Assembly: GCF_011075055.1 (NCBI RefSeq)
Contig: NC_058145.1
Coordinates: 2,368,887-2,432,886, forward strand
Direction of reading: 5' to 3'
Source: Mangifera indica
Lineage: Eukaryota > Streptophyta > Magnoliopsida > Sapindales > Anacardiaceae
Length of the DNA: 64,000 bases
The notes below the pieces were generated by a model. It ran no database searches. It had not been told where the DNA came from and saw nothing but the letters and a program-made list of their open reading frames with translations. A program made the position numbers and the translations under genes. Each line of letters starts with the position of its first letter. Position 1 is the stretch's first letter. Shown in pieces: positions 23,850-35,419 of this stretch.

Positions 23850-24552
23850 TTATTATATTTATTTTTTTAATTTAAAAACTTTATAACTCCCTTCTACTTA
23901 AATTTTAAAAAGTCAAAAAATTTATTTTAAGATTTATAAACTGTCATCAAAGATAATAAATTTTGTCATCTCTGACGGGGTTAGTTCACCCTCCTGACTT
24001 AACTTTTCTTATCAATCACTTTTCAACTATCGACGAAACTTATTTTCTCCAATAAAAATGAAATTATTTTTATTGGATTGTTCTCGTCCAAAAAGAAGAC
24101 AACTGTCAGAGATCTTAGACAGTCACGTCATCTTTGTCTAAGCCTTCGACAGTCATCCTCATTTTGAACGAAGATCTCATCTCAGACGAAAACGAAATCA
24201 TCTTTGTCCAAGATAAATCTTTGTCAAAGAAAATAGGTTTCATTGATAGTTGAAAAGTGATCAACAAGGAGAATTAAGATAGGAGAAAGAGCCAATGTCA
24301 TTGAAGACAATCATCTTCAGTGACGATTTGTAAACATTAGGGGAAATTTTTTGGTTTTTCAAACTTCAAGTGGGGGAATAATTGTGAGATTTATAAACTA
24401 AAAAGGGAAACTTTAAATTTTTAAAATTTTTATTAAATGATGATTTAACTTCTAATTATAACTAAAATTTTTAATGGATTTGTGAGATTTTTGAATTTTT
24501 AAACTTCACAGATGTAATTTTAAGAACGCACTTAAATTTTAAGAATCCTTTG
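23850..24552. mobile_element. Long-arm foldback element, copy 3
   Basis: The inner arms mirror each other: TCAATCACTTTTCAACTATC at about 24014 and GATAGTTGAAAAGTGATCAA at about 24245. They enclose a core rich in CATCTTTGTC and its complement. The right end reaches CTTTGGCC near 24550, the family terminus. No coding capacity. Confidence 0.55.
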
Positions 24553-26439
24553 GCCTTCTTCTTTTCGAAGTAAAGATATGGCGTTAAATTACCTTTGTCA
24601 AAAAAGTATGATTCTAAATCAAAACAAATAATTTAAAAATTATATTTTAATTTAATTTAATTTATAAAATAATTTAATTTGAATTAATAAATTATTTTAA
24701 AATAATTTTCAGTTTCAATTATGGTTTACATAATTTTTGAATTGAATTTTATTTAAAATTATTAATGGGTTAAAAAAAAAAACTATTTCCCCTTAATGGT
24801 TCAATGAAACTATATTTTAGTTTAAAAAAAAAAAAATCATATTTCCATCTATCTTTAAAATACTTTTTAAAACTTTGTTAAATTCTTTTTAAAATTTATT
24901 AAAAAGGAAAAAAAAATTCTCAAGCGAAATAATATTTCTCTCAAAATTTATTAAATAATTTTTTGCACCCCTATTATATATTAATTTAATTAAAATTATA
25001 AAAATTACTAACTTAAGTTTAGATAGAAATATCAATGAGATATACTCATATATTTGAAAACGAACTATAATTTTAAAAATTTTAAATGTGCTAATAAGGT
25101 TGGGGATTTTTAAATTTTATTGTCTCTTAATAATTTTAAAAATAATAATTACATCTTCAAAAAACTTAACATAACATAATAAATTTATGGTATAAATCTC
25201 ATATTATAAATTATTAGGGGTATAATAATTATCAAAATACATGAGAGTAAATATGATAATTTTTTAAACAAAATAAGAAAATATTCATTTGCCCCTAGTA
25301 AGTTTTAAAAATGACAATTACACCTCATAATACTATTCACACTTCAATATGACAAAAATATTGTTATTATAATATTTTACACTTTATGTACAAAGTGTAG
25401 GTAATTACATCCTTAATATAATATCTAGACAAGATGACATAGATACCGTTCCACTAAAACTTACAGCCAAAATCGGTAGATGGGTGGAAAATAACTTTTT
25501 CAAACATAAAGATGAGAATTTGTCATTTCATCAAACCATGGGTGGGCAATTGTCATTTGGCCTAAAGTAACTATTTATAAAGACTAAATTTAGGGAGATG
25601 TATACGAAGTCGGTTGACTCTATAAATGTTATATATATATATAAACAAAACCCAAATTCAGATACCAAAATTCCCTCACCCTTTTTATATAAACTCTAAT
25701 GCTTTGTACAAACCTAATCGTACGCAAAACCTACAAGGTTTCAAAACTCACATTTTCACACTTACTCAAATTCCAATGTTATGATTTCAAATTCAATGAA
25801 TAAAGTTTGTTACCTCCAAGTGTTTAGATGATCATTCACTCAAAATTTTATTTATTTGATGATTTTATATATATTTTTTGAGATATTGAATTTATTTGAA
25901 AATTTTAGAGTGTATTTCAAAATCAAGAATAATAGAAAGAATTGAAATAACACTTTTTTGGTAGAAAAATGCTAGGGAGTTAGCTGATATTTTACATATA
26001 TGAACAAATATTTTATATATGTGGGGGTTAACATAACTTTACATATGCGATGGTTTATAGACATTTTACATATGCAAGTGGTTATTTGATACTTTACCTT
26101 GTGGGGGGTAAATTTATATATTATAATATTCATATTGAATACGAAGAATGCTAAAAATTTATGGTTAACTAAGAATTTTTCAAACAATTGCATTTTTTTA
26201 GATTTTATTTGTTAGATAATTTGTTTACAAAATAATATATTACTATTATAGAATTGATCAACATGTTGAGTTTTGTTATTGCTTTGGTTGGTGTGAAGTG
26301 AAATGAAGGATAGATGATAATAGAATGAAATACATTAGAAGTAAAGAGAAAATGACATAAATCCTCGCAAATATGACATTTGAGGGATTAGTTTGATTAA
26401 TGAGCATAAGTCTCCATATTGACAAATAAATTTTTTTGA

Positions 26440-26700
26440 GACAAAAATAAATTTATTTTTAATTAATATGACAAATAATATAAAAAGTATTTAAAAATAA
26501 TTATATTCAAAAACATTTAAGTAAAATAATTTACTAGTAATATTTTATTACCTTTAACCAAACATAATAATTATTTATAGCTATCAAATTTTATCAAATA
26601 TAGTAATCATTTATATTCAGTAATCTTCTAAATAATCTATCTTCAAAGTAATGTTTCTATTTTGATAATAAAACATTATCCAAACTAAACGTCCCCTTAG
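26440..26700. repeat. Truncated MITE related to 56312-56775
   Basis: Shares TATTACCTTTAACCAAA.ATAATAATTATTTATA, ATAATCATTTATAT and AATAAAACATTATCCAAACTAAA with the element at 56.5 kb, in the same order. The end reads CGTCCCC, the mirror of GGGGACG. Confidence 0.7.
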
Positions 26701-27344
26701 TAGTGTAAATAATATCAATCTTATTTTATATTATATAAATGACAAAATGTCCTTTAACTATTAAAACTAATGTCAGACTCTGAAGAATGAGTAGAAAAGT
26801 GAAATTTTCAAACTTAGGGGTAAAAATTTATTTCACCAAAGTTTGAGTAGGAATTAGTTATTTGACCAATGTATTTGATTTATGAGTAGTTGTATGCATC
26901 GAAAAGTTTGTTCTCTCCCCAAGACATAGTTTAAAAAAAAGGGAAATTTTAAAAGGTTAAATTGTAATGTTTATTGAGTAAGAGGTGGTTTTTTTTCTTT
27001 TTTTGTTTAAGAACTAGGCTATAATCTAGCAGTTGAGCCCGATCAAACCACACATTCTTTCAATGAAGTAAGTGAAGACATAAGTTTTATTCTCTTCCTC
27101 CCCTCATCTAATTCCCTTCTTCGTATATGTCTTTATTTTGGAGTTGGTTATGAAATAAGTTATTAGTCAAAGTTGAAGATAGTTTTTGTAGCTTTATTTG
27201 TTTTATTTTTAATTTAATTTTGGTGAAACTTGAATTCGATTAACATGATTTGTGAATGAAAAATTAGGTTTCGAGTGTTGTGGCTTTTGTGGTGTAAGTG
27301 CAATAAAATAAAAGATTGAAATTGAAAGGTACAAAATTGAGAGT

Positions 27345-27520
27345 AATATTATATATACAAACAAATTGTACAAACTTTTGTATATAACCTGATGTGTTTG
27401 TATTTGAATGAGTGATTTTAAAATAAGAAAAAAATTAAATAATCATACTATTCAATCATTAGTTATCACATCAGTTTATACATAAAAGTTTATTCACATA
27501 GTTTTATTTCGAAATTGAAT
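27345..27520. repeat. Palindromic MITE, second AT-rich family
   Basis: The ends are inverted copies: AAACTTTTGTATATAACCTGATG against CATCAGTTTATACATAAAAG. The central GAATGAGTGATTTTAAAATAAG is mirrored by a TATTCAATCA motif. A relative lies at 7565-7720. Confidence 0.55.
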
Positions 27521-27597
27521 GGGTTAAGAGAAACGTGTATTATTAACAGTTTCTTTTAGTTGAGTTATATCTAAAATACATAAGACTGGACTCTATT

Positions 27598-27786
27598 TAT
27601 TAATAAAATTATGTGTACCTATCTTAGCTATATAAATATGTATACATTTATATATATATATATATATATATCATTATATGATTAAGTGATTTTAAATTAA
27701 AAATAAAATAATATTAAATTATGTGATAATACATTTAAATATTTATACAATTATGTATCTAAAATGAATACACATAGTATTACTTC
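27598..27786. repeat. AT-rich palindromic MITE copy with TA microsatellite
   Basis: Family core (CATTATATGATTAAGTGATT then AATAAAATAATATTAAATTA) between arms ending ATTATGTGTACC and ATACACATAGTATTAC. A TA microsatellite (about 27649-27671) has expanded inside the left arm. Confidence 0.65.
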
Positions 27787-27883
27787 TCTATTTATAGTAT
27801 GGATCAATTTTGGTTGCAATGTAGAATACTTATGGAAAGCCACACATCACAAAGTGGAGTAAACTATTTTTTTTTTTAATTTT

Positions 27884-28781
27884 GGCCAAAAGACTTATTC
27901 CCACCCAAAGTATGGTAAAATCTCAAACCTCCACCCTCCAACTTTTAAAAACTCAAACACCTATCCATAAGCAAATTTATGTTAAAAATCTCAATTACAG
28001 TTAGGAGTAAAACTATTATTTACTAAACAATTTAAAAAATTAAAGTTTTATTATATTTCCCTCCTCAAGTTTAAAAACGTTACAATTTCCCCCAACTCAA
28101 AGTTTGGAAATTGACAAATACCCCTCTAAGGTTTGTTCCTCTTATCTCTGACGTCGATTTGTAGTCTTCCATTGTTGGTCGTCCTTCTTCTTGTCTTATC
28201 TCTTTCTCCTGTCACTCTCTCTTCTCTCTCTAGCGGTCTTTGATTGAGATGAAGACGAATGATTTTAGTTTAAGACAAAAATACGTCATCTTCGTCTCTC
28301 AAATAAAGACTCATCATTTTTATTTGAGAGATGAAGATGACACATCTTTGTCTAAGATGAAGATTATCTTCTTTTGAGATAAAAACAATTTTGTATTCGT
28401 TTGAGATAAAGACAAAACAACTGTTGAAGATGATCGAAGAGGGAAAGAAGAGTGATTGGAGGAAGAGATAAGACGGGAAGGAGAATGACTGATGATTAGA
28501 GATGATCAATCATGCCAGAGAGAAAAGGAACAAACCCTATGAGGTATTTATCAGTTTTTAAACTTTGGATAAAGGGGAAATTATAAGATTTCTAAACTTG
28601 AGGAGAAAAATGTGATAAAACTTTAATTTTTTAAATTTTTTAGTAAACAACAACTTTACCCCTAATCTTAATTGAAATTTTTAATAGAAATTTGCTTATG
28701 AGTGAGTGTTTGGGTTTTTAAAATTATAGAGTGAAAGTTTGAGATTTCATTATACCTTTGGTTGGATTAAGTCTTTTGGCC
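27884..28781. mobile_element. Long-arm foldback element, best-preserved copy
   Basis: The ends are GGCCAAAAGACTTATTCC and, on the opposite strand, GGCCAAAAGACTTAATCC. Similarity continues inwards for about 250 bp on each side, with shared blocks such as AAACTCAAACACCTATCCAT / AAACCCAAACACTCACTCAT and TTAAAGTTTTATTATATTTC / TTAAAGTTTTATCACATTTT. Flanks are TTTAATTTT and TTTTATTTT, 8 of 9 bases alike, consistent with a Mutator-like 9-bp duplication, although both are low-complexity. The core (about 28140-28500) contains repeated GATGAAGA / TCTTCATC and CATCTTTGTC motifs, so it can also fold. No coding capacity. Confidence 0.8.
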
Positions 28782-28857
28782 TTTTATTTTTAAAGTTAAA
28801 GGTCAGGTACAGGACATATGTTCCCTCACACTATTATCATTAAGAGTTGAATTTTCA

Positions 28858-29030
28858 AAATAATAAAATTATATGTATTCAATTTTAAATATTTAATAGA
28901 TTTTTAATATAATATATCATTATATGATTGATTGATTTTGAATTAAAAATAAAATAATACTCAATCACATAATGACATATGATTTGAGTATCCAATTAAA
29001 TACTCAAAACTAGATACATATAACATTTTT
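28858..29030. repeat. AT-rich palindromic MITE copy
   Basis: Arms AAAATTATATGTATTCAATT and AAACTAGATACATATAACAT flank the core CATTATATGATTGATTGATT and ATACTCAATCACATAATGA. One of the cleanest copies. Confidence 0.7.
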
Positions 29031-29549
29031 GTTTTTATAATATTTTCATCAATCATATTTATCATTAAGTATGAGATAACAACATTTGAAGATAAAGAAC
29101 TATCATCTTTTTTTTTTAATGAAGAAATCAAACTTTGTTTTTTTCCTGTTAAAAGGGTTAAAATTTCTGATTTTTCTATTACAGGATTAAACTTTTTAAT
29201 TTTCTTATAAAAGTGGTCTAACTTTCACCATTTCATATGGGAGACATCAAACGATCATTTGACTTTCAAATGACGATACATTGGAATGATATGTCAATTT
29301 TTTCGTTAATAACACTGATGTGGTCATTTCAAATTTTATGTTAATCACTAAAAACAAAGATCAATTTTTAGCTTTAATCATATCTTGACTATAAAGAAAA
29401 CAATAACAAACAACAATAATCAAATGGTAACTTAAGTAGAAAATTTTATCATATAACTAAATCTGCAACCTGGGCTACTTGCCTCTTTCTAGCTGGCCTC
29501 CTGAATGATAGACAACTTAATACCTTTGCCCTTGGAAAGTGATACCAAT

Positions 29550-30051
29550 GGCTTTGTTCTTTCACCAATGGTAAACTTTCAAAGTTCTATCTTTAACTTT
29601 CAAAAACTCAAACACTTCCTCATGAATCAATTTTTATTAAAAATCACAGTTATAGTTAAGGATAAAACTGTTATTTATTAAAAAATTTAAACATCATGAC
29701 TTAGGAAGAGACGACCGAAGTTTCTTTACAGTTTATGGTTGAAAGCGTTGTCGTTAGTAGTTGAAGATGGTCATCAGAGAGAGAAGAAAGAAAACCTAGA
29801 GATTTAAGAGATGAATAGTCACTTTTCAAACCTTACGTCAGGGAAGAATTATAAGATTTTTAAACTTGTAAAGAAAAATATGATAAAACTTTTATTTTTT
29901 TATTTTTTTTATTAAATAACGATTTTACTTTTAACTCTAACTAAAATTTTTAATAAAAATTAATTCATAAATGAGTGTTTGAATTCTTAAAAGTTAGAAA
30001 AATAAAACTTCAATATTTTACCATACCTTAGATGGAACAAGTCTTTTAGCC
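29550..30051. mobile_element. Long-arm foldback element, copy 5
   Basis: The right end on the opposite strand reads GGCTAAAAGACTTGTTCC, close to the family terminus, and the left end starts GGCTTTGTTCTTTCACC. The arms share CAAACACTTCCTCATGAATC / CAAACACTCATTTATGAATT and a following TTTTTATTAAAAAT block. The core is much reduced. Confidence 0.65.
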
Positions 30052-30379
30052 TTTTGTTTATTTTTTTGTGGGTTTTGTAGTTTTTTTTTTTTAAATAAAT
30101 TTAGATGAAGTGGTTAATTTGAGACTTGTGTGGATGACAATTGTCCACTTAGTTGTTCATGTTGGCAAAGAATTATAAATCTTGGTTATCATTTTTGAAT
30201 TAAAAGAAAAAATACTTTTCCAACGCCTTTAGAGATCAAACTTGTTTTTGTGCAATAGAATAAAATTTGATTTCTTCAATTAAAAAACAAAAAAAATCAA
30301 TTTCTTTAATAAAAAATAAAATTAAATCGAAAAGACTAATAATTTGATAATTCATAATTTTTTTAGCTTTTAATATAAA

Positions 30380-30545
30380 GCAATGCCATACATATTTAAT
30401 TTTAAATATTTAAATAAATATCTAAATAATATATTATGTGATTATATATTATTTATTTATCTTTTTAAAATTATCTGGTCAAAATATTTTACCTAATATT
30501 CAATTATATTAAAAAAATAAATTTATATAATTATTTAGCGTAACT
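30380..30545. repeat. AT-rich palindromic MITE copy (duplication unit A)
   Basis: Counterpart of the copy at 32048-32205 in unit B. Both follow the same GACTAATAATTTG landmark, so this insertion is older than the duplication. Confidence 0.55.
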
Positions 30546-32427
30546 TTCTTTTAAAAGGTATTTTTTAATTGTAACTACCGGGCCAATTAACCGTCTAATC
30601 CGTCCGTCTTCATTATATACTGGGCTGCGAGACCGAGAGAAAGCTGAAATTGTACGGCGAAATAAGGAGGCCGGGGCCAATTTGTCCTGGTGTCGAGGAC
30701 GATAATTAAATTGGTAATAAGTTTGTAAGATTAGTTAAGTGTCCAAATCAATGGGGACATGGCACCTGACAGACAAACGAACCCATAATCAGTGGCAACG
30801 AAATTGCACCTTGCATTGTTAACCCTTTCTTTTTAGGGCTAAAATTAATGTATAAATTTATATAAAAATAATAATATAATATTATAATTTTAAATTAAAA
30901 ATAAAATTATATCTAATTATATAATGATATATTATTATTTATATATAAATTTATGTTTATTATTTATACACATAATATTATTTTATTTTTATTTTATTCT
31001 ATTGTACCTTTCATTTAATTCTATCTTTTGAGATTCAATCACTTTTATAAGACTTTTTTCACCAAAACTAATATTTTTAGAATTAAAATGGATACGATTT
31101 AGTCGAGGGAATGGTTCGATCTAACTTTGTATTTTCTTATTAAAAGGAGTAAAGTAAACTATATGATTTTTCTATTAAAAAGGTTAAACTTTTAAATTTT
31201 TCTATAAAATTAGTAAATTTTTGTCGTCACATCTTAAAAGGAAACAATCACTTGACTTTCAAATGACATTGAATTAGAATGATATGTTAATTTTTTCGTA
31301 ACATTGATGTGGTCATTTTGGTATGTTGATATAGCCAAGTGACACAATGATGTTGATATTAAATAACATGAAAATAATGTCAATTAAACAATAACTAATG
31401 TAAATGAAAGAACATTTCAAAATTATACTTATAAATAAAAACAGAGATAGATTTTTAGCTTCAATCCTATCTTGACCCTAGTTAGTAAATATGAGAACGG
31501 AAAAAAAAATTAGTATGAAAGTTATATAGATATAATACGATAAATAGTAAAATACATACTTATAAAAAGTCATAAAATTCAGATACAGAAAAAATACAAA
31601 ACATGTTTATACGAGTTAATATGATATATCATTAAAAATATGTTTCTAAATAAACTACAATATTAATCATAATTTTAATACTTTTCAAAATTTATCTAGT
31701 TAATAATACAAATATAAAGTATTTAATTGCTATTAAATCTAATAAAACATAATATGTAATTATGATTTAATTATCACAAAAAAATTATTGATTAAGTCTT
31801 TGAAGATTTAGGTTTGTATGAGTTATAATTTTGGCTAGGTCTTGTTTATTCTTTATAGATAATGTCCTTCAATATTAGACTTATTTTTGTATAAAATAAA
31901 ACAATATAATATAATATAATATTTTCAATAAAAATTTAAAAAATTAATCCCTTTAATGAAAAATAAAAAAAATTAATCTCTCAAATAAAAAAAATAAAAT
32001 TCAATCCAGAAGACTAATAATTTGGTAACTCATAGAGCTTTTAGATTTTTAATATAAAGTAATATTATGTGTACTCAATTTTGAGTATTTAAATAATATA
32101 TCATATGACTATATATTATTTTATTATTTTTTAAAATTATCCAATTATAATATATTATCTAATACTAAATTATATATTCAAAATTAAATTCATATTGTTC
32201 AACGTAATTGTCTTTAAGGGTGCTTCTAATATTTCATTGAAATTACCGGGCCAATTTACTGTATATTCGTTCGTCTTCATGACAGACTGGGCCATTGTTA
32301 GACTTTGAACAATTTGGACGAGAGTGAGAAAGCTGAAATTCTACGGCGAAGATAATGAGGCCGGGGCCCATTCGTTGTGGTTGCCAGGACGGGGAAAAAA
32401 TTGGAAATAAGTTTGTTACAGAGGACA

Positions 32428-32552
32428 GGGTAATGAATTCTGTAATCAGTGAAGTGTCCAAATCTAGGGGGACATGGCTACTGCCCTGTTACGTTTGTGT
32501 AGTCTCCACACCCTTATTGTTAGGGTTGGACTCGAACTGAGCCAAGCTCATA
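32428..32552 (+). repeat. Internal tandem duplication, first copy
   Basis: The block from GGGTAATGAATTCTGTAATC through GACATGGCTACTGCCCTGTT to TAGGGTTGGACTCGAAC is repeated directly after it, as 32553-32588 plus 33551-33650. The second copy was later split by a hAT element. The first copy ends inside the first 35 bp or so of the small hAT element found intact at 33616. Confidence 0.8.
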
Positions 32553-32588
32553 GGGTAATGAATTTTGTAATCAGTGAAGTGTCCAAAG

Positions 32589-33550
32589 TAGGGATGGCAA
32601 TGAGGAGGGGCGGGGAGGGGATATCAATCCCGGTCCTCACCCTGTCCCTGTTGCGGGGATAAAAAATAATCCCCGTCTCCTCCCCGCGAAGAAAAATCCC
32701 CTCACCGTCCCCGCGGGAAAAAATCCCCTCCTCATCCCCGCCCCGTCCCCGTGGGGAAATATCCCGTCCCCGCGAAGAAAAATCCCCTCCCCGTCCCCGC
32801 GGGAAAAAATCCCCTCCCCATACCCATAAATATAAATTTTAATTCTTTTATATATTTCAATAAATAAAATAAATCATATTTTCCCAAAATATCACTTGCT
32901 ACAAGAGCTACAAAATATTCTTTGTTATTTTAGTTTAAATATAAAGTTTTCATAAAATCTAACAATATGCAATAATCAATCTCTTCATTAGTAGCTCTTC
33001 ATGTATGTGATTTAGAGTAATTTTATAATAACATTAAATTTAACACTTTTCATTCACTTCAATTGATTTTATCAAGTTTATAATTTATTATTTTTTTTGT
33101 GTAAAACTTGGTGGATTGACTAACTAAGTTTTGAAGTTGAAATAAAATTAATTTGATGCATTTATATTTTATGATAATGAGATTTTGGGGTTTTTTTTAA
33201 TATATTAGATTAATAGTTTAGAAATTAGTAAAAGCTAATAATTGATAATTCAAAAATTACTAAAATTAAAGTTATAGTTTTAATAAATCATAATGTAAAA
33301 ATTTCTAAAACTTAATAATTTAGAAATTATTATATTAATATATTAGGTTTAGGGGGTGGAGAGGGGAAGGGAGGGGAGGGGCGGGGCGGGGCGGGGACAC
33401 ATGTATCCCCATCCCCGACCCGTCCCCGATTACGGGGATTTTTTTCGTCCCCATCCCCGCCCATTTCCCCATTTTTATCGAGGAATCCCCTCCCCGTTAG
33501 GGTCGGGAAGGGTCGGGGCCCCTAAAGTAGGGTCCAAATTGCCATCTCTA
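32589..33550. mobile_element. Non-autonomous hAT element, GC-rich ends
   Basis: The left end is TAGGGATGGCAAT and the right end on the opposite strand is TAGAGATGGCAATTTGG. GTCCAAAG flanks both sides (32581-32588 and 33551-33558), a perfect 8-bp target duplication typical of hAT transposons. Subterminal regions are full of GGGGCGGGG / CCCCGTCCCCGC repeats, in sharp contrast to the AT-rich middle. There is no transposase frame, so the element depended on another copy. Confidence 0.93.
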
Positions 33551-33615
33551 GTCCAAAGCTATGGGGACATGGCTACTGCCCTGTTACGTTTGTGTAGTCT
33601 CCACACTCTTATCGC

Positions 33616-33883
33616 TAGGGTTGGATTCGAGTCAAACCGAACTTGAGCTTGGCTCGGTTTACATATAACTGAACTCGAGTTCAAGCTCGAGCTCGTCGAG
33701 CTAGTGAAAGTCAAGCTCGAACTCAACTCGAATTTAGTTCGGTTTGTTTTTCGTTATTAAAACAACGTCGTTTTCATACATATTGATCAAAACGACGTCA
33801 TTTTATATCAAAATTTTTAATTGAAAAACTTGACGAATAGCTCAAGCTTGAGCTTGAATAAGCTTGATTCGAGTTCAGCCTTA
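33616..33883. mobile_element. Small hAT-type MITE, 268 bp
   Basis: The left end is TAGGGTTGGATTCGAGTC and the right end on the opposite strand is TAAGGCTGAACTCGAATC. CTTATCGC occurs on both sides (33608-33615 and 33884-33891), a perfect 8-bp target duplication. Inside are CTCGAG/GAGCTC-rich palindromes and AACGACGTC motifs. No coding capacity. Confidence 0.92.
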
Positions 33884-33934
33884 CTTATCGCAAACCTGAA
33901 TTACACCTTGGATTGTAAACCCTTTATTTTCATC

Positions 33935-34110
33935 GATAAAACTAATATACAAATAATATATATAAATTTATATATAAATAATAACATATTATTATATAAT
34001 TATATAATTTTATATTAAAGATAAAACTATATTTGATCACATAATACATGTTATCATTTACATAAAAATTTATATTTATTATTTGTACATATAATATTAC
34101 TCTATTTTTA
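33935..34110. repeat. AT-rich palindromic MITE copy (duplication unit B)
   Basis: Arms run from ATATATAAATTTATATATAA to AAATTTATATTTATTATTTG and mirror each other around a core with TATTAAAGATAAAACTATAT. The counterpart in unit A is at 30848-30985. Confidence 0.55.
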
Positions 34111-34843
34111 TTTTATTCTACTGCATCTTTTGTTTAACTCTAAATCACCTAATAATGCCCTTCCAGCTAGCTCTATCTCATAAGATTTTGTTAGTTTTAT
34201 AAGACTAAGTGACCAAAACTAATATTTTTGGAATTAAATTGGATATGACTTGGTCAAGGGAATTGTTTAATTAGTGTTGGAACTGATTAATCGTTTAAAA
34301 ATATATTTAAAATAATTTTACTTAATTTGTCAAAAATATATATCATATAAATTATTTTAATATAAAAAACTTAATTTAATAGATACATATTTAAAATTAA
34401 AAGATGAAGATTTGGGTTTTAATTTCAATAATGAATTTTTTTAAAAATTATTTGTTTAATATTGGTTAGATTAAATCTGATTTTTTTACTTGATTTAATT
34501 GTTCGAATCATTTGATCTAATTCAATCTAACTCGAAAAATAGTTTTATAATGAATCAAAACTGTTGTTATCAATAGATGAGAGTTCGATTAATTAAATCA
34601 ACTAATCTGATATTATTTTTAAACCTAGACCAAAACATATCATATAGTTAAAAAATTTCACCTACTCTTTCAAATTTGTTTTAATTAAAAAATAAAAATA
34701 ACTTTAAATCATAAAATAATAATTCCCATTTCTAATCCGACTTTAAATATGCAAATAGAAGGTGTATGAATGTTAAGCCTCACGCAATTTAACATTCAAA
34801 TTTTGAAAAAATGATATACAAAATGAGATTGTAAAGTGGTTAC

Positions 34844-35053
34844 TAGAGTTAGATTCAAACTGAATCAAATTTGAATATGATTGACTTCGAATTCAACTCA
34901 ATTATAAAGTAACAAGTCCAAGCTTATGCTCGAGCTTATCAAATGCAATTATGAAAAAAGTTTGAATTTGACTTGATTCGATTCATTAATATGTAAACAA
35001 TCTTGAACCTACTCATATTCAACCAAATTCAAATTAAATTCGAGCCCAGTCTA
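34844..35053. mobile_element. Probable hAT-type MITE related to 33616-33883
   Basis: Left end TAGAGTTAGATTCAAACTG. The right end on the opposite strand reads TAGACTGGGCTCGAATTTAA. The interior has GCTCGAGCTTATC and ACTTGATTCGATTC, as in the 33.6-kb copy. Flanking 8-mers do not match well, so the boundaries are tentative. Confidence 0.45.
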
Positions 35054-35419
35054 GCTCATTTCATAAAGGGAAAACAAAAATTTGCAACTTTCAATTCAAT
35101 ACATTTTGAAGAAGAATCTATATGCTTGTATTATAAAATGCAATTCAATTTTGTGTATTTTTTACTAATTATAACATAATTTAGTTCAGTTATGTTTGGT
35201 TAATGGTATTAAAATATTTATCTAATAATTGCCCTTACTTGGAAACGCCCAAACATGACCAAATGGACCATGAGGGGGGTTCCCAGGTAATTTGCAAACT
35301 TCCAGGGTAGGACTGTTATGATTTTTTAAGTATATCAATCATCCAACGTGTTATGATTTTTGTGACAATATCAATTGCAAAAATTGAAAAATAAAAATAA
35401 AGTTGCAATATTAAAAAAA

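Larger units (their letters stand above)
24553..27883. other. Gene-free AT-rich region
   Basis: No gene is supportable. A foldback right-arm fragment ends at GTCATTTGGCC (about 25440-25562). Another arm-like fragment lies at about 26750-26870. A MITE right part related to the element at 56312-56775 lies at about 26440-26700. MITE copies lie at 27345-27520 and 27598-27786. Confidence 0.5.
29131..31122 (+). repeat. Segmental tandem duplication 1, unit A
   Basis: Unit A and unit B (31123-34270) share the same order of landmarks: AACTTTGTxTTTTx, CTTTCAAATGAC with ATGATATGT.AATTTTTTCGT, GACTAATAATTTG, a MITE, ACCGGGCCAATT with GAGGCCGGGGCC, GTGTCCAAATC..GGGGACATGG, TTGTAAACCCTTT-like, a MITE, and CACCAAAACTAATATTTTTAGA. 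The units are directly adjacent, head to tail. Unit A contains a foldback element (29550-30051) not seen in unit B. Confidence 0.8.
31123..34270 (+). repeat. Segmental tandem duplication 1, unit B
   Basis: Same landmark order as unit A (29131-31122), ending at CACTTT-less CCAAAACTAATATTTTTGGAATTAAATTGGA-type sequence and GGTCAAGGGAATTG. It is longer than unit A mainly because of two hAT insertions (962 and 268 bp) and a small internal tandem duplication. Confidence 0.8.
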
